Source of the DNA: Candidatus Phosphoribacter hodrii
GTDB taxonomy: Bacteria > Actinomycetota > Actinomycetes > Actinomycetales > Dermatophilaceae
Direction of reading: 5' to 3'
NCBI GenBank assembly: GCA_016707175.1
Contig: JADJIB010000002.1
Location: 752,501 to 816,500, forward strand
DNA: 64,000 nt
Shown here: piece by piece, positions 16,471 to 26,444 of the stretch
How positions within the stretch are numbered: the stretch's first letter is position 1
Layout: the number at the start of each line of letters is the position of its first letter
Translations under genes and position numbers: made by a program
The notes under the pieces: generated by a model
The model's database searches: none
The model's input: only the letters and a program-made list of their open reading frames with translations
What the model was told of the DNA's origin: nothing

Positions 16471-19107
16471 ATGCCTGGCATGACCAGCACGCCGCTTCGC
16501 CCGACCTCGATCCCCGACCGCCCCTCGGTCGACGGCCTCGAGGAGAAGTGGGGCGCGGTATGGCGCGAGGAGGGGACCTACACGTTCGACCGGGCCAAGG
16601 CCATGGCCGGGCCGCGCAGCGCCGTCTTCTCGATCGACACGCCGCCGCCCACGGCCTCGGGCAGCCTGCACATGGGTCACGTGTTCTCCTACACGCACAC
16701 CGACTGCATGGCCCGTTACAAGCGGATGGCCGGGTTCGAGGTCTTCTACCCGATCGGGTGGGACGACAACGGCCTGCCGACCGAGAAGCGGGTGCAGAAC
16801 TACTACGGCGTGCGCGGCGACGCGTCGCTGCCCTACATCCCCGACTTCCAGCCGCCGCACCAGGGCGACGTCGCCTCGATCAAGGCGGCCAACCAGATCG
16901 CCATCAGCCGGCAGAACTTCATCGAGTTGTGCGACGTGTTGACCGTCCTCGACGAGGAGGCCTTCGAGGCACTCTTCCGGCGGATGGGGTTCTCGCTCGA
17001 CTGGTCCATCTCCTACCGCACGATCGACGACCACTCGCGGGCGACGGCCCAGCAGGCGTTCCTGCGCAACCTGGAGCGCGGCGAGGCCTACACGTCGGAG
17101 GCACCCGGGCTCTGGGACGTGACGTTCCAGACGGCAGTGGCCCAGGCCGAGCTCGAGGCCAAGGACTACCCCGGCGCCTATCACCGGGTCGCCTTCCACC
17201 GGCCCGACGGGTCGCCGGTGTATATCGAGACGACCCGGCCCGAGCTCATCCCGGCCTGCGTGGCCCTCATCGCCCACCCCGACGACGAGCGTTACCAGCC
17301 GTTGTTCGGCACGACGGTCACCTCGCCGCTCTTCGGCGTCGAGATTCCGGTCCGAGCCCACCCGGCGGCAGAGCCCGACAAGGGCGCCGGCATCGCGATG
17401 TGCTGCACCTTCGGTGACCTCACCGACGTCATCTGGTGGCGGGAACTGCAGTTGCCCAACCGCTCCCTCATCACCCGTTCCGGACGCCTCGACGCCGAGA
17501 CGCCGGACTGGTTGTCGGGGACGGGTGCGGAGTTGTATGCCGCGAAGATCGCCGGCGCGACGGCGTTCGGCGCGCGTGAAGCCACCGTCGCGGCCCTGCG
17601 GGAGAGCGGCGACCTCGACGGCGAGCCGACCCCGACGATGCGCAAGGCCAACTTCTACGAGCGGGGTGAGAAGCCGCTGGAGATCGTGTCGTCGCGCCAG
17701 TGGTACATCCGCAACGGCGGGCGCGACGCCGCACTCAACGCCGCGCTGGTAGAGCGGGGGCGCGAGATCGCGTTCCACCCGGGCTTCATGCGCAGCCGCT
17801 ACGAGAACTGGGTGCAGGGCCTCAACGGCGACTGGCTCATCTCGCGGCAGCGGTTCTTCGGCGTGCCGATCCCCGTCTGGTATCGACTCGACGATCAGGG
17901 TGAGCCGGTCTACGACACCCCCCTCGTGCCCCGAGAGGACCAGCTCCCGCTCGACCCCGCCGCATCGGTGCCGGAGGGCTTCACCGCCGAGCAGCGCGGC
18001 ATACCAGGGGGTTTCGTCGCTGACCCCGACGTGATGGACACGTGGGCGACCTCGTCGCTCTCCCCCCAGATCGCGGCCGGCTGGCGTGGCGACCCCGACT
18101 TGTTCGCGGCGGTCTTCCCCATGGACCTGCGCCCGCAGGCGCACGACATCATCCGCACCTGGCTGTTCGCGACGATCGTGCGCGCCCACCACGAGCACGG
18201 CACAGTGCCGTGGACCAACGCGGCGATCTCGGGCTGGATCCTCGACCCGGACCGCAAGAAGATGAGCAAGTCCAAGGGCAACGTCGTCACCCCCGAGGCT
18301 CTGGTCAAGGAGCACTCGGCCGACGCGGTGCGCTATTGGGCGGCCTCCGGGCGGCTCGGGACGGACGCCGCCTTCGACGCCGGGCAGATCAAGGTGGGTC
18401 GGCGCCTGGCGATCAAGATCCTCAACGCCAGCAAGTTCGCCTTGTCGTTCGGGACCGTCGAGGGTGACCTCGGCGCCGCGGTGACCGAGCCGCTCGACCG
18501 GTCGATGCTCTCGGCGCTGGCCGACGTGGTGCGTTCTGCGACAGCGGGATTCGAGGCCTGGGACTACACCCGGTCGCTGGAGATCACGGAGTCGTTCTTC
18601 TGGACGTTCTGCGACGACTACCTCGAGTTGGTCAAGGACCGGGCCTACGGCGGGCAGGGCGAGGCGGCGGCCGCGTCGGCCCGGGCCGCGCTGCGGATCG
18701 CGCTCGACGTGCTCCTGCGGCTCCTCGCGCCGATCCTGCCCTACGTCACCGAAGAGGTGTGGTCCTGGTGGCAGGAGGGTTCGGTGCACCGGCAGCCCTG
18801 GCCGACGCTTGCCGATGTCGTGGGTGTGCAGGCGGCGGACGGGACGTCGGGTGACCCCGAGGTCCTCACCGCCGTCGGCGCCGCGCTCGCTGCCGTCCGC
18901 AAGGTGAAGTCCGAAGCCAAGATGGGGATGCGCGCCGAGGTGGCCTCGATGACCCTCGCCGTGCCGACCGAGGTGGGCGAGCGGGTCGTGCTCGCCGAGG
19001 CCGACCTGCGCGCCGCGGGACGCATCACCGCGATGACGTATGCCGTGTCCGACGCCGTCGAGGTCCGCGACGCCCAGCTCATCCCCGTGGAGAAGCCCAC
19101 CGCCTGA
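16471..19107 (+). CDS. valS: Valyl-tRNA synthetase
   Basis: An 878-residue class I synthetase charging tRNA-Val. The signature HIGH motif appears as HMGH in ASGSLHMGHVFSYTHTD, and the KMSKS motif as KKMSKSKGN. The editing domain lies between them, and the anticodon-binding domain follows. The long coiled-coil tail of E. coli-type enzymes is reduced, matching actinobacterial forms. ATG at 16471 and 16480 are both possible starts. It contains an ATA isoleucine codon at 18001, very rare at this GC content, within a copy of the GGCATAC motif. Confidence 0.97.
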   Translation: MPGMTSTPLRPTSIPDRPSVDGLEEKWGAVWREEGTYTFDRAKAMAGPRSAVFSIDTPPPTASGSLHMGHVFSYTHTDCMARYKRMAGFEVFYPIGWDDNGLPTEKRVQNYYGVRGDASLPYIPDFQPPHQGDVASIKAANQIAISRQNFIELCDVLTVLDEEAFEALFRRMGFSLDWSISYRTIDDHSRATAQQAFLRNLERGEAYTSEAPGLWDVTFQTAVAQAELEAKDYPGAYHRVAFHRPDGSPVYIETTRPELIPACVALIAHPDDERYQPLFGTTVTSPLFGVEIPVRAHPAAEPDKGAGIAMCCTFGDLTDVIWWRELQLPNRSLITRSGRLDAETPDWLSGTGAELYAAKIAGATAFGAREATVAALRESGDLDGEPTPTMRKANFYERGEKPLEIVSSRQWYIRNGGRDAALNAALVERGREIAFHPGFMRSRYENWVQGLNGDWLISRQRFFGVPIPVWYRLDDQGEPVYDTPLVPREDQLPLDPAASVPEGFTAEQRGIPGGFVADPDVMDTWATSSLSPQIAAGWRGDPDLFAAVFPMDLRPQAHDIIRTWLFATIVRAHHEHGTVPWTNAAISGWILDPDRKKMSKSKGNVVTPEALVKEHSADAVRYWAASGRLGTDAAFDAGQIKVGRRLAIKILNASKFALSFGTVEGDLGAAVTEPLDRSMLSALADVVRSATAGFEAWDYTRSLEITESFFWTFCDDYLELVKDRAYGGQGEAAAASARAALRIALDVLLRLLAPILPYVTEEVWSWWQEGSVHRQPWPTLADVVGVQAADGTSGDPEVLTAVGAALAAVRKVKSEAKMGMRAEVASMTLAVPTEVGERVVLAEADLRAAGRITAMTYAVSDAVEVRDAQLIPVEKPTA

Positions 19108-19126
19108 CCCGTCGGTCCGGTCGGCG

Positions 19127-19159
19127 CATCGGCCCTGTCGTCAGCCGACGGGGCCGATG
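19127..19159. terminator. Bidirectional terminator between valS and the convergent gene
   Basis: CATCGGCCC (19127-19135) and GGGCCGATG (19151-19159) form a nine-base stem with a 15-base loop. The loop includes the stop codon of the leftward gene at 19141. It would end both valS and that gene. Confidence 0.65.
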
Positions 19160-19774
19160 AGGAACCACGGGTGGGTCCACCCGGCGACGGCCGTGCGTGG
19201 ATCGGCCAGCGACGCGACATCGAGCTCGCTCACCGACCCGGCGCTGGGGTCGTGCACCAGCACCGAGCCGTCGGGACCGGCAACGAGCAACGCGACGTGC
19301 CGGGGCAGGGTGGCGCTCCCGACGAAGAGCACACCGGGTCGGCCTGGGCGCAGGTGCTCGGCCAGGTGCCCGACCAACGCGGCCAGGCGAGCCTCCCGCC
19401 CGGCGCACCGGCACGATCCGATAGCGCGCCCCCGGGTCGGCCGCGCCCGACTCGAGCTCACGGCATACCCCCCAGGGAGTGGTGCCCAGAGCGCGCGGCC
19501 ACGGGACCTGCAGCCTCCCGCCGGGGCCGACGAGCGCGTTCGTGCGGGCGTGGACGAGCGAGTGGTATGCCGCCAGCCGCAACGCCGCGCTCGGCCCGTT
19601 GGGAAAGGCTCGACCGTGCTTGTCCCCGGTGCGGACCCAATCGGCCAAGGCGGGATCGCGCAGCATCCGGGCCGTCGTCAACGCCGTCGGCCCGCAGGTG
19701 CGTCCGTCCAACTGTTGCGGCGCGGGGGCCCCGGCCACGAGTTGAAGCCCAAGGGGCTGCGAATCACGATCCAC
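19141..19774 (-). CDS. Unrecognised protein with a papain-like Cys/His/Asp arrangement, frameshifted
   Basis: Two minus-strand frames join to one protein of about 210 residues. The first frame gives an N-terminus with LDGRTCGPTALTTARML. The second gives PGVLFVGSATLPRHVALLVA, then VLVHDPSAGSVSELD and a clean end, WFLIGPVG. The switch is near 19395-19401, where removing one base from a CCC run joins them as RRAEARLAAL. The order Cys, His, Asp within such blocks resembles papain-like or C39-like folds; this is inference and no family is recognised. It follows clpX on the same strand. A sequencing error is the simplest explanation, but a pseudogene is possible. Confidence 0.55.
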
Positions 19775-19846
19775 CGGGACACCGACCCGACGTCAGCCGA
19801 AGGCGGGCATGAGGGCTGTGAGCGGCGACCGCGGGCGGGCGAATGC

Positions 19847-21130
<1,284 letters not shown>

Positions 21131-21244
21131 CTGGGTCCTCCTGCTGTCGTGACCGCCCAATGCGGTCAGGTCCAAGGCCGACGCTACCTGCCCCACGCCG
21201 GTTGCGCTCTTCATTACACGCCCGGATCCACCCGGCGTCAGCGA

Positions 21245-21265
21245 TTGTCCGCTGAGGGCGGACAA
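21245..21265. terminator. Hairpin between clpP and clpX
   Basis: TTGTCCGC (21245-21252) and GCGGACAA (21258-21265) form a perfect eight-base stem with a five-base loop, in the gap downstream of the second clpP. It could act as a terminator or as a regulator-binding site for clpX. Confidence 0.5.
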
Positions 21266-21269
21266 ACGA

Positions 21270-21313
21270 CACCGGTATGCCGCGCGCCTGGGTGAGCGGG
21301 CGGCATACCGGTG
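21270..21313. repeat. 13-base inverted repeat containing two GTATGCCG motifs
   Basis: CACCGGTATGCCG (21270-21282) and CGGCATACCGGTG (21301-21313) pair perfectly around an 18-base loop. The hairpin begins seven bases after the stop of the clpP gene at 21320, an ideal position for an intrinsic terminator in the leftward direction. Confidence 0.8.
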
Positions 21314-21319
21314 CGTGGG

Positions 21320-21967
21320 TCACTTCTGTGCGGAGCCCTTGCGCGAGAGGAGAACCTCGTCGATGAGGCCGTACTCCTTGGCCTCGGCCGAGCTGAGGAT
21401 CTTGTCGCGCTCGATGTCGCGGGCCGTCTGCTCGGCGGTGCGGCCGGTGTGCAGGGCCAGCGTCTCCTCCAGCCAGGTGCGCATCCGCAGCACCTCGTTG
21501 GCCTGGATCTCGATGTCGGAGGCCTGGCCGTAGTCACCACCGGCGAGGGCCGGCTGGTGGATGAGGATGCGCGCGTTGGGCAGGGCGTAACGCTTGCCCG
21601 GTGCGCCGGCACCCAGCAGCACCGCAGCCGCCGAGGCGGCCTGCCCGACGACGAACGTCTGGATGTCGGGCCGGATGTACTGCATGGTGTCGTAGATCGC
21701 GGTCATCGCCGTGAACGAGCCACCGGGGCTGTTGATGTACATGAGGATGTCGCGGTCGGGGTCCTGGGACTCCAGCACGATGAGCTGGGCGATGATGTCG
21801 TCGGCCGAGGCGTCGTCGACCTGGACGCCGAGGAAGATGATCCGGTCCTCGAACATCTTCGTGTAGGGGTCCAGGCGCTTCATCCCGTAGGACGTGCGCT
21901 CCTCGAACTGGGGCAGGATGTAGCGGCCCATCGGGGCCATCGGGGCCATCCCTGCGTTCATGGTCAT
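21320..21967 (-). CDS. clpP2: ClpP protease subunit (second of two)
   Basis: A 215-residue serine protease subunit that forms a mixed ClpP1P2 barrel in actinobacteria. Catalytic residues are the Ser in VVGQAASAAAVLL (near 110), the His in NARILIHQP and the Asp in the AKEYGLIDEV region. Numbering as clpP2 follows gene order and is an inference. It lies 26 bases after the other clpP, clearly in one operon. Confidence 0.95.
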   Translation of the reverse strand: MTMNAGMAPMAPMGRYILPQFEERTSYGMKRLDPYTKMFEDRIIFLGVQVDDASADDIIAQLIVLESQDPDRDILMYINSPGGSFTAMTAIYDTMQYIRPDIQTFVVGQAASAAAVLLGAGAPGKRYALPNARILIHQPALAGGDYGQASDIEIQANEVLRMRTWLEETLALHTGRTAEQTARDIERDKILSSAEAKEYGLIDEVLLSRKGSAQK

Positions 21968-21993
21968 GGTCGGTCTCTCCGTCGTCTCGGGCG

Positions 21994-22635
21994 TCAGTTG
22001 CCGGTCACGGGGTTGTCGGCGCGGTGTGCCGCGCTCGAGGCCCGCTCGACGACGTGGTCGACGAAGCCATAGGCCTTGGCCTCCTCCGCGGTGAACCAGC
22101 GGTCGCGGTCGGAGTCACGCTCGATCTGCTCGAGGGTCTGGCCGGTGTGCTCGGCGATGAGCGCGGCCATCTGCTTCTTGATGTGCAGCATCTGCTCGGC
22201 CTGGATCTTGATGTCCGAGGCCGTGCCGCCGATGCCGCCGGAGGGCTGGTGCATCATCACTCGGGCGTGCGGCGTGGCGTAGCGCTTGCCCGGCGTGCCG
22301 GCCGAGAGGAGGAACTGGCCCATCGAGGCCGCCATCCCCATCGCGACGGTGGCCACGTCGTTGGGCACCCACTGCATGGTGTCGAAGATCGCCATGCCGG
22401 CGGTCACCGACCCACCCGGGGAGTTGATGTAGAGCCAGATGTCCTTCTCGGGGTCTTCGGCCGCAAGGAGAAGCATCTGCGCGCAGATCGCGTTGGCGTT
22501 CTCGTCCCGGACCTCGGAGCCCAGGAAGATGATCCGCTCCTTGAGCAGCCGGTTGTAGATGTGATCGTCGAGGCTGCCGGGCATCGGCGCCCCGGCCATG
22601 ACGACCTCGTTGCTCTGGCTCACCTGTGACTCCAT
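21994..22635 (-). CDS. clpP1: ClpP protease subunit (first of two)
   Basis: A 213-residue ClpP with the canonical GMAASMGQFLLSAG serine region (near 103), HARVMMHQPSGG histidine region and AKAYGFVDHV end. ATG at 22635 begins MESQVSQSNEVVMAG; the processed mature form probably starts several residues later. It is the first gene of the clpP1-clpP2 operon, with a ClgR-type site upstream. Confidence 0.95.
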   Translation of the reverse strand: MESQVSQSNEVVMAGAPMPGSLDDHIYNRLLKERIIFLGSEVRDENANAICAQMLLLAAEDPEKDIWLYINSPGGSVTAGMAIFDTMQWVPNDVATVAMGMAASMGQFLLSAGTPGKRYATPHARVMMHQPSGGIGGTASDIKIQAEQMLHIKKQMAALIAEHTGQTLEQIERDSDRDRWFTAEEAKAYGFVDHVVERASSAAHRADNPVTGN

Positions 22636-22716
22636 GCGTCGGTCGGTGCGGGACGGCTTGCCCGCTCTCCCGACCCTAACGTCCGGGGTCGCGCCGACAA
22701 TCCCGGTATGCCGCGT

Positions 22717-22730
22717 GTTCGCCCTGAGCG
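22717..22730. promoter_or_regulatory. Candidate ClgR operator upstream of the clpP operon
   Basis: GTTCGC, five bases (CCTGA), then GCG matches the ClgR target GTTCGC-N5-GCG reported for Streptomyces clp promoters. It lies about 85 bases upstream of the first clpP start. ClgR activates clpP1P2 in actinobacteria, so the site makes sense, although the match is short. Confidence 0.55.
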
Positions 22731-22744
22731 CACACGGGCACGGG

Positions 22745-23194
22745 TCAGCCGGTTCCTCCGACGTCGACCTGGTAGGCCTCGAACACCAAGTCGGCGCCTC
22801 GCTGTCGGTGGTGAGACAGCCGGCGCAGGAGCTTCTTGACCAGCTCGGGGGCATCGGCCCGGTCGGCGGCAGCGGGTCGATCCAGGACGGCGATCAACTC
22901 GTCTGCCAGGGCGACGAGGTCGGGGTGCTCGCCCTGCAGGTGACGCAGTGGCCCGGCCAGCCGGGCGGCCTCCGCGCGCAGCGAGTCGTAGAGCCCGCCG
23001 TTCGCTTCGGTCACGGCGATGTGTTCGTCGAGGTCGCGACGCACATCCGCTGCTGCGGCGCGGGCCACGTCGCGCCAGTGCTCGGCGTCACCGACGGGTT
23101 CGTCGATGACCTCCTGCAGTTCGGCCATCGACTGCCCGAGCTCCGAGCGCCGTTGTTTGACCTTGTCCAGGTAACTCGCGATGTCCGCGTCCAT
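22745..23194 (-). CDS. Hemerythrin-like helical protein of unknown function
   Basis: A 149-residue, almost entirely helical protein. Spaced His and acidic residues (DEHIAVTEANGG, LQGEHPDLV, SHHRQRGADLVFEAY) resemble the metal ligands of HHE/hemerythrin-like four-helix bundles. I have seen similar actinobacterial proteins ending in a VDVGG-type motif, but their role is unknown. ATG at 23194. It lies 40 bases downstream of the MFS gene on the same strand and may be in its transcript. Confidence 0.65.
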   Translation of the reverse strand: MDADIASYLDKVKQRRSELGQSMAELQEVIDEPVGDAEHWRDVARAAAADVRRDLDEHIAVTEANGGLYDSLRAEAARLAGPLRHLQGEHPDLVALADELIAVLDRPAAADRADAPELVKKLLRRLSHHRQRGADLVFEAYQVDVGGTG

Positions 23195-23234
23195 GGGCCA
23201 CCTCCGCACGTGAGGGAACTCCCATCGTGACGCA

Positions 23235-24527
23235 TCAGGAGCCGTCGGGGAACCCAACCTGCGGTGAGATTTGCGGGAAGTCTTCCTCCGGAGCCGGCTC
23301 CCGCACGGCCGGCAGGGCGGCAAAGGCCAGCAGGACGGCCAACCCGACGACGAGCATGGCCCGAAGCACCCCGATGTGGTCGCCGAGGAAGCCCAGCAGC
23401 GGCGGCCCACCGAGGAACGCGCCATACCCGATGGTGCTGATGACGCTCACCCGGGCCGCTGCGCGCGCTGGGTCATCGGCTCCGGCGGACATGCCCACGG
23501 GGAAGCCGAGGCTCGCGCCGACACCCCACAGGGCCGCACCGAGGAACGCCAGCCAGGGCCCGCCGAAGACCACGAGGACCGAGCCGAGGACTGCGGTGAG
23601 GAAGGTCGCGCGCAGCACCCGCACTCGACCGTAACGGTCCAGCAACTTCGTTCCGGCGATCCGGCCGACGGTCATGCTGGCCAGGAACGTCGCAAAGGCG
23701 AGGACCCCGGCCCAGGCGGGAAGGTGGTGGCCGTCAACGAACGCGATTGCCAGCCAGTCGTTGGCGCTGCCCTCAGTGAACGCCGCGACGAGGACGACGA
23801 GCCCAATCAGCAGGGTCCGACGCTCGGTCCAGGCCGCACGCATCCCCAGCCCCGACGTCGACGGTTCCGCGCCGGTGGAGTCAGCGGCATCCGGTATGCC
23901 GTGCGCCCCCGCCCCCGTGGTGAGGAACCGCGGCGTCGCCCAGAGCGCGGCGAGGAGAACGACGAGCGAGGTGCCCGCCAGGTGCGGCAGCACGCCAACG
24001 CCCAGAGCGGTGAGGCCGCTGCCGACCAAGGCCGAGAACACCGTGCCGGCGCTGAACGCAGCGTGGAAGCGAGGCATGATCGCCCGTCCCGCCGCGCGCT
24101 CGACGGTGGCGCCTTCGAGGTTCATCGACATGTCCCAGATGCCGATCCCCAGGCCCGCGAAGAAGAGCGCGGCCATGGTGAGCGGCCGGGAGTGCAGGAT
24201 CTCGGTGGTGGCACCGACCGTCGCCAGCGCGAGGACCGAGGCGATGACTCCGGCAAGGACCGTGCGCGCGGCGCCGAACCGATGGACGACCCACCCCGCG
24301 GCCGGTAACCCGAGGATCGAGCCCGCCGACACGGCCAGGAGGGTGACCCCGAGCTCGCCGGCACTCAGGCCCAGCAGATCCTTGACCTGCGGGATCCGGG
24401 CCGCGAACGCCGCGAACTGCACCCCCGCAAGGAGGAACACGGCATACACCGCGATGACGGCGGCGCGCACGTGAGGTGCGTCGGGAGCCGACGGTTCGCG
24501 AGGAGTGGACGGCTCAGTGAACGTCAT
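23235..24527 (-). CDS. MFS transporter
   Basis: A 430-residue major facilitator protein with about twelve hydrophobic segments and a central hydrophilic loop (about residues 205-225). The N-terminal half has AARIPQVKDLLGLSAGELGV and the RFGAARTV region. It resembles YbjJ-type sugar or metabolite MFS proteins, and the substrate is unknown. It starts 60 bases after the trigger factor stop. Its coding sequence contains several copies of the GTATGCCG motif, unlike trigger factor. Confidence 0.88.
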   Translation of the reverse strand: MTFTEPSTPREPSAPDAPHVRAAVIAVYAVFLLAGVQFAAFAARIPQVKDLLGLSAGELGVTLLAVSAGSILGLPAAGWVVHRFGAARTVLAGVIASVLALATVGATTEILHSRPLTMAALFFAGLGIGIWDMSMNLEGATVERAAGRAIMPRFHAAFSAGTVFSALVGSGLTALGVGVLPHLAGTSLVVLLAALWATPRFLTTGAGAHGIPDAADSTGAEPSTSGLGMRAAWTERRTLLIGLVVLVAAFTEGSANDWLAIAFVDGHHLPAWAGVLAFATFLASMTVGRIAGTKLLDRYGRVRVLRATFLTAVLGSVLVVFGGPWLAFLGAALWGVGASLGFPVGMSAGADDPARAAARVSVISTIGYGAFLGGPPLLGFLGDHIGVLRAMLVVGLAVLLAFAALPAVREPAPEEDFPQISPQVGFPDGS

Positions 24528-24587
24528 GAGGGTGAAGTGAGGTGACCCGGGTCAGCGCTGCGACCCGGTCGGCAAGGTTCGCCGGGC

Positions 24588-25952
24588 TCAGTGCTCGTGG
24601 TCGTGACCGTCGTGGTCGTGGTCGTGACCCTCATGGTCGTGACCCTCGTGGTCGTGGCCCTCGTGGTCGTCGCCGAACGGCGCGCGCGGGGCCATGACGG
24701 CTTCGAGGTCGACGGCCGCACCGTTGCTGTCGGTCACCGAGGCCTGCTCAAGCACCTTGGCCAAGGCCTTGCGCCGGGCGACCTCGCTGACCATCGCGGG
24801 GATCTGACCCTGCGCGTCGATGGCCTGGGCGAACTGGTTGGGGTCCATGCCGTACTGCTGGGCCGACATGAGCAGGTATTCGATGAGCTCGGGCTGCTCG
24901 ACGCGGATCTCTTCCTTCTCGACGATGGCGTCGAGGAGGAACTGCGCGGCCAGGCCCTTGCGGGTCTCGGCGTCGACCTCGGCGCGGTGCTCGTCGTCCT
25001 CAAGGCGCCCCTCGCCCTCGAGGTGGCTGTGGACCTCGTCGTTGACGACGCCCTCGGGGATCGGGATCTCGACGGCGGCCAGCAGGGCCTCCATCACCTT
25101 GTCGCGGGCCTGCATGCCCTGACCGAACCGCTTGCCGCGCTCGGCGTCCTTGACGAGGTCGGCCTTGAGCTCCTCCAGGGTGTCGAACTCGCTCGCCAGC
25201 TGGGCGAACTCGTCGTCGAGCTCGGGGAGCTCGCGCTCCTTGACCGACTGGACGGTGACGGTGCACTCGGCGGCTGCGCCGGCGTGGTCGCCGCCCGCGA
25301 GCGGGGCCTCGAACGTCTTGGTCTCGCCCGCGGTCATCCCGACGAGCGCCTCGTCCATGCCTTCGAGCATGTTGCCGGCGCCGACCTCGTAGGACACCCC
25401 GGTGACGGTGTCGATCTCCTCGCCGTCGATCTGAGCTGACAGGTCGATCGACACGAAGTCGCCCGTGGCGGCGGCGCGCTCGACGCCCTTGAGGGTGCCG
25501 AAACGCTGGCGCAGCGTGGTGAGGCGCTCTTCGATGTCGGCGTCGCCGACCTCGATCGCGTCGACCTCGACGGCCAGGGTGGAGTAGTCAGGCAGCTCGA
25601 TCTCGGGGCGCTTGTCGACCTCGGCGGTGAAGGTGAGGCCCTGACCGGCGTCGAGCGGCACCTCGGTCACGTCGACCTCAGGCTGACCCAGCGGGCGCAC
25701 CGAGTGCTCCTCGAGGGCCTGCCCGTAGAAGGTCGGGAGCGCGTCGTTGACGGCCTCCTGCAGCACGGCGCCCTTGCCCAGGCGCTGGTCGATGATCCGC
25801 GCCGGGATCTTGCCGCGCCGGAACCCCGGGACCTGGATCTGGCTGCCGATGGTCTTGTACGCCTGCTCCAGGCTGGGCTGGAACTCCTCGGCGGAGACCT
25901 CGATGGTCAGCTTCACCCGGGTCGGGCTGAGGGTCTCGAGCGCACTCTTCAC
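24588..25952 (-). CDS. tig: Trigger factor chaperone with His-rich tail
   Basis: A 454-residue ribosome-bound chaperone and peptidyl-prolyl isomerase. The N-terminal ribosome-binding domain contains the GFRRGKIP signature (near residue 45). The PPIase domain is at about 150-240, and the helical C-terminal arms follow. The last 27 residues are repeats of HEGHD/HDHDG, an unusual tail that should bind divalent metals such as Ni or Zn. GTG at 25952 begins VKSALETLSPTRVKL. It stands upstream of the clp genes on the same strand, as in many bacteria. Confidence 0.97.
   Translation of the reverse strand: MKSALETLSPTRVKLTIEVSAEEFQPSLEQAYKTIGSQIQVPGFRRGKIPARIIDQRLGKGAVLQEAVNDALPTFYGQALEEHSVRPLGQPEVDVTEVPLDAGQGLTFTAEVDKRPEIELPDYSTLAVEVDAIEVGDADIEERLTTLRQRFGTLKGVERAAATGDFVSIDLSAQIDGEEIDTVTGVSYEVGAGNMLEGMDEALVGMTAGETKTFEAPLAGGDHAGAAAECTVTVQSVKERELPELDDEFAQLASEFDTLEELKADLVKDAERGKRFGQGMQARDKVMEALLAAVEIPIPEGVVNDEVHSHLEGEGRLEDDEHRAEVDAETRKGLAAQFLLDAIVEKEEIRVEQPELIEYLLMSAQQYGMDPNQFAQAIDAQGQIPAMVSEVARRKALAKVLEQASVTDSNGAAVDLEAVMAPRAPFGDDHEGHDHEGHDHEGHDHDHDGHDHEH
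24591..24668. repeat. 15-base tandem repeat encoding the His-rich tail of trigger factor
   Basis: The 3' end of tig repeats units related to GTGGTCGTGACCCTC, giving HEGHD-type pentapeptides. Slippage here could vary tail length. His, Asp and Glu alternate, which suggests metal binding. Confidence 0.75.
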
Positions 25953-26138
25953 TGCGGATACTCCAGATCGGGAGGAAGGTATGCCGTCCGGCTAGCTCGC
26001 GCCCGTGCGTGCACGAGGCGTGGCGGCCGGCGCGGACGACGGCGGGCAATCCGGTCCATGCTAGCCGCCTGTGTGCGGCCGGGCCGAATCCGAGAGCGGC
26101 CGACGGCCTGGGAGCTGGCCCGGGCGGCAGTCACGACA

Positions 26139-26200
26139 CATGAAGTCGCCGATGAAGTCGTCGCTACTGCTGTTCCAACGACAGCCACGGCGACTTCATG
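26139..26200. repeat. 13-base inverted repeat in the tig-tRNA gap
   Basis: CATGAAGTCGCCG (26139-26151) and CGGCGACTTCATG (26188-26200) pair perfectly around a 36-base loop, which holds a further ATGAAGTCG copy. The region is less GC-rich than its surroundings. It lies downstream of tRNA-Pro (leftward) and upstream of tig, where it could terminate tRNA-Pro transcription. A small RNA or a remnant of a miniature inverted-repeat element are alternatives. Confidence 0.55.
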
Positions 26201-26227
26201 GGCGCCCCCACGCGTCGCTGGACCAGA

Positions 26228-26304
26228 TGGTCGGGGTAGCCGGATTCGAACCGACGGCCTTCCGCTCCCAAAGCGGACGCGCTACCAAACTGCGCCATAC
26301 CCCG
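26228..26304 (-). tRNA. tRNA-Pro (anticodon TGG), CCA encoded
   Basis: The minus strand reads CGGGGTATGGCGCAGTTTGG at its 5' end, with an acceptor CGGGGTA pairing to TACCCCG. The anticodon loop is TTTGGGA, giving anticodon TGG. The T-loop is GGTTCGAATCC, and an encoded CCA follows discriminator A. All four arms fold normally. Confidence 0.97.
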
Positions 26305-26444
26305 GTCGGTGGGCACACGGCATACCGTGGCCGACGCACCGAGCCCGCTACGGGACGCGCGGACGTGGTGGTTCGCGCGAGCCGGGCGGGCGGGACTAGG
26401 CTAGCCCCCGTGGTGGCCCCGTCACAATGCGACGGCCACCGCAC

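Noticed and set aside
15343..18789. 1148-codon minus-strand frame antisense to AraC and valS
   Set aside because: Both plus-strand genes have strong family motifs; this frame has none.
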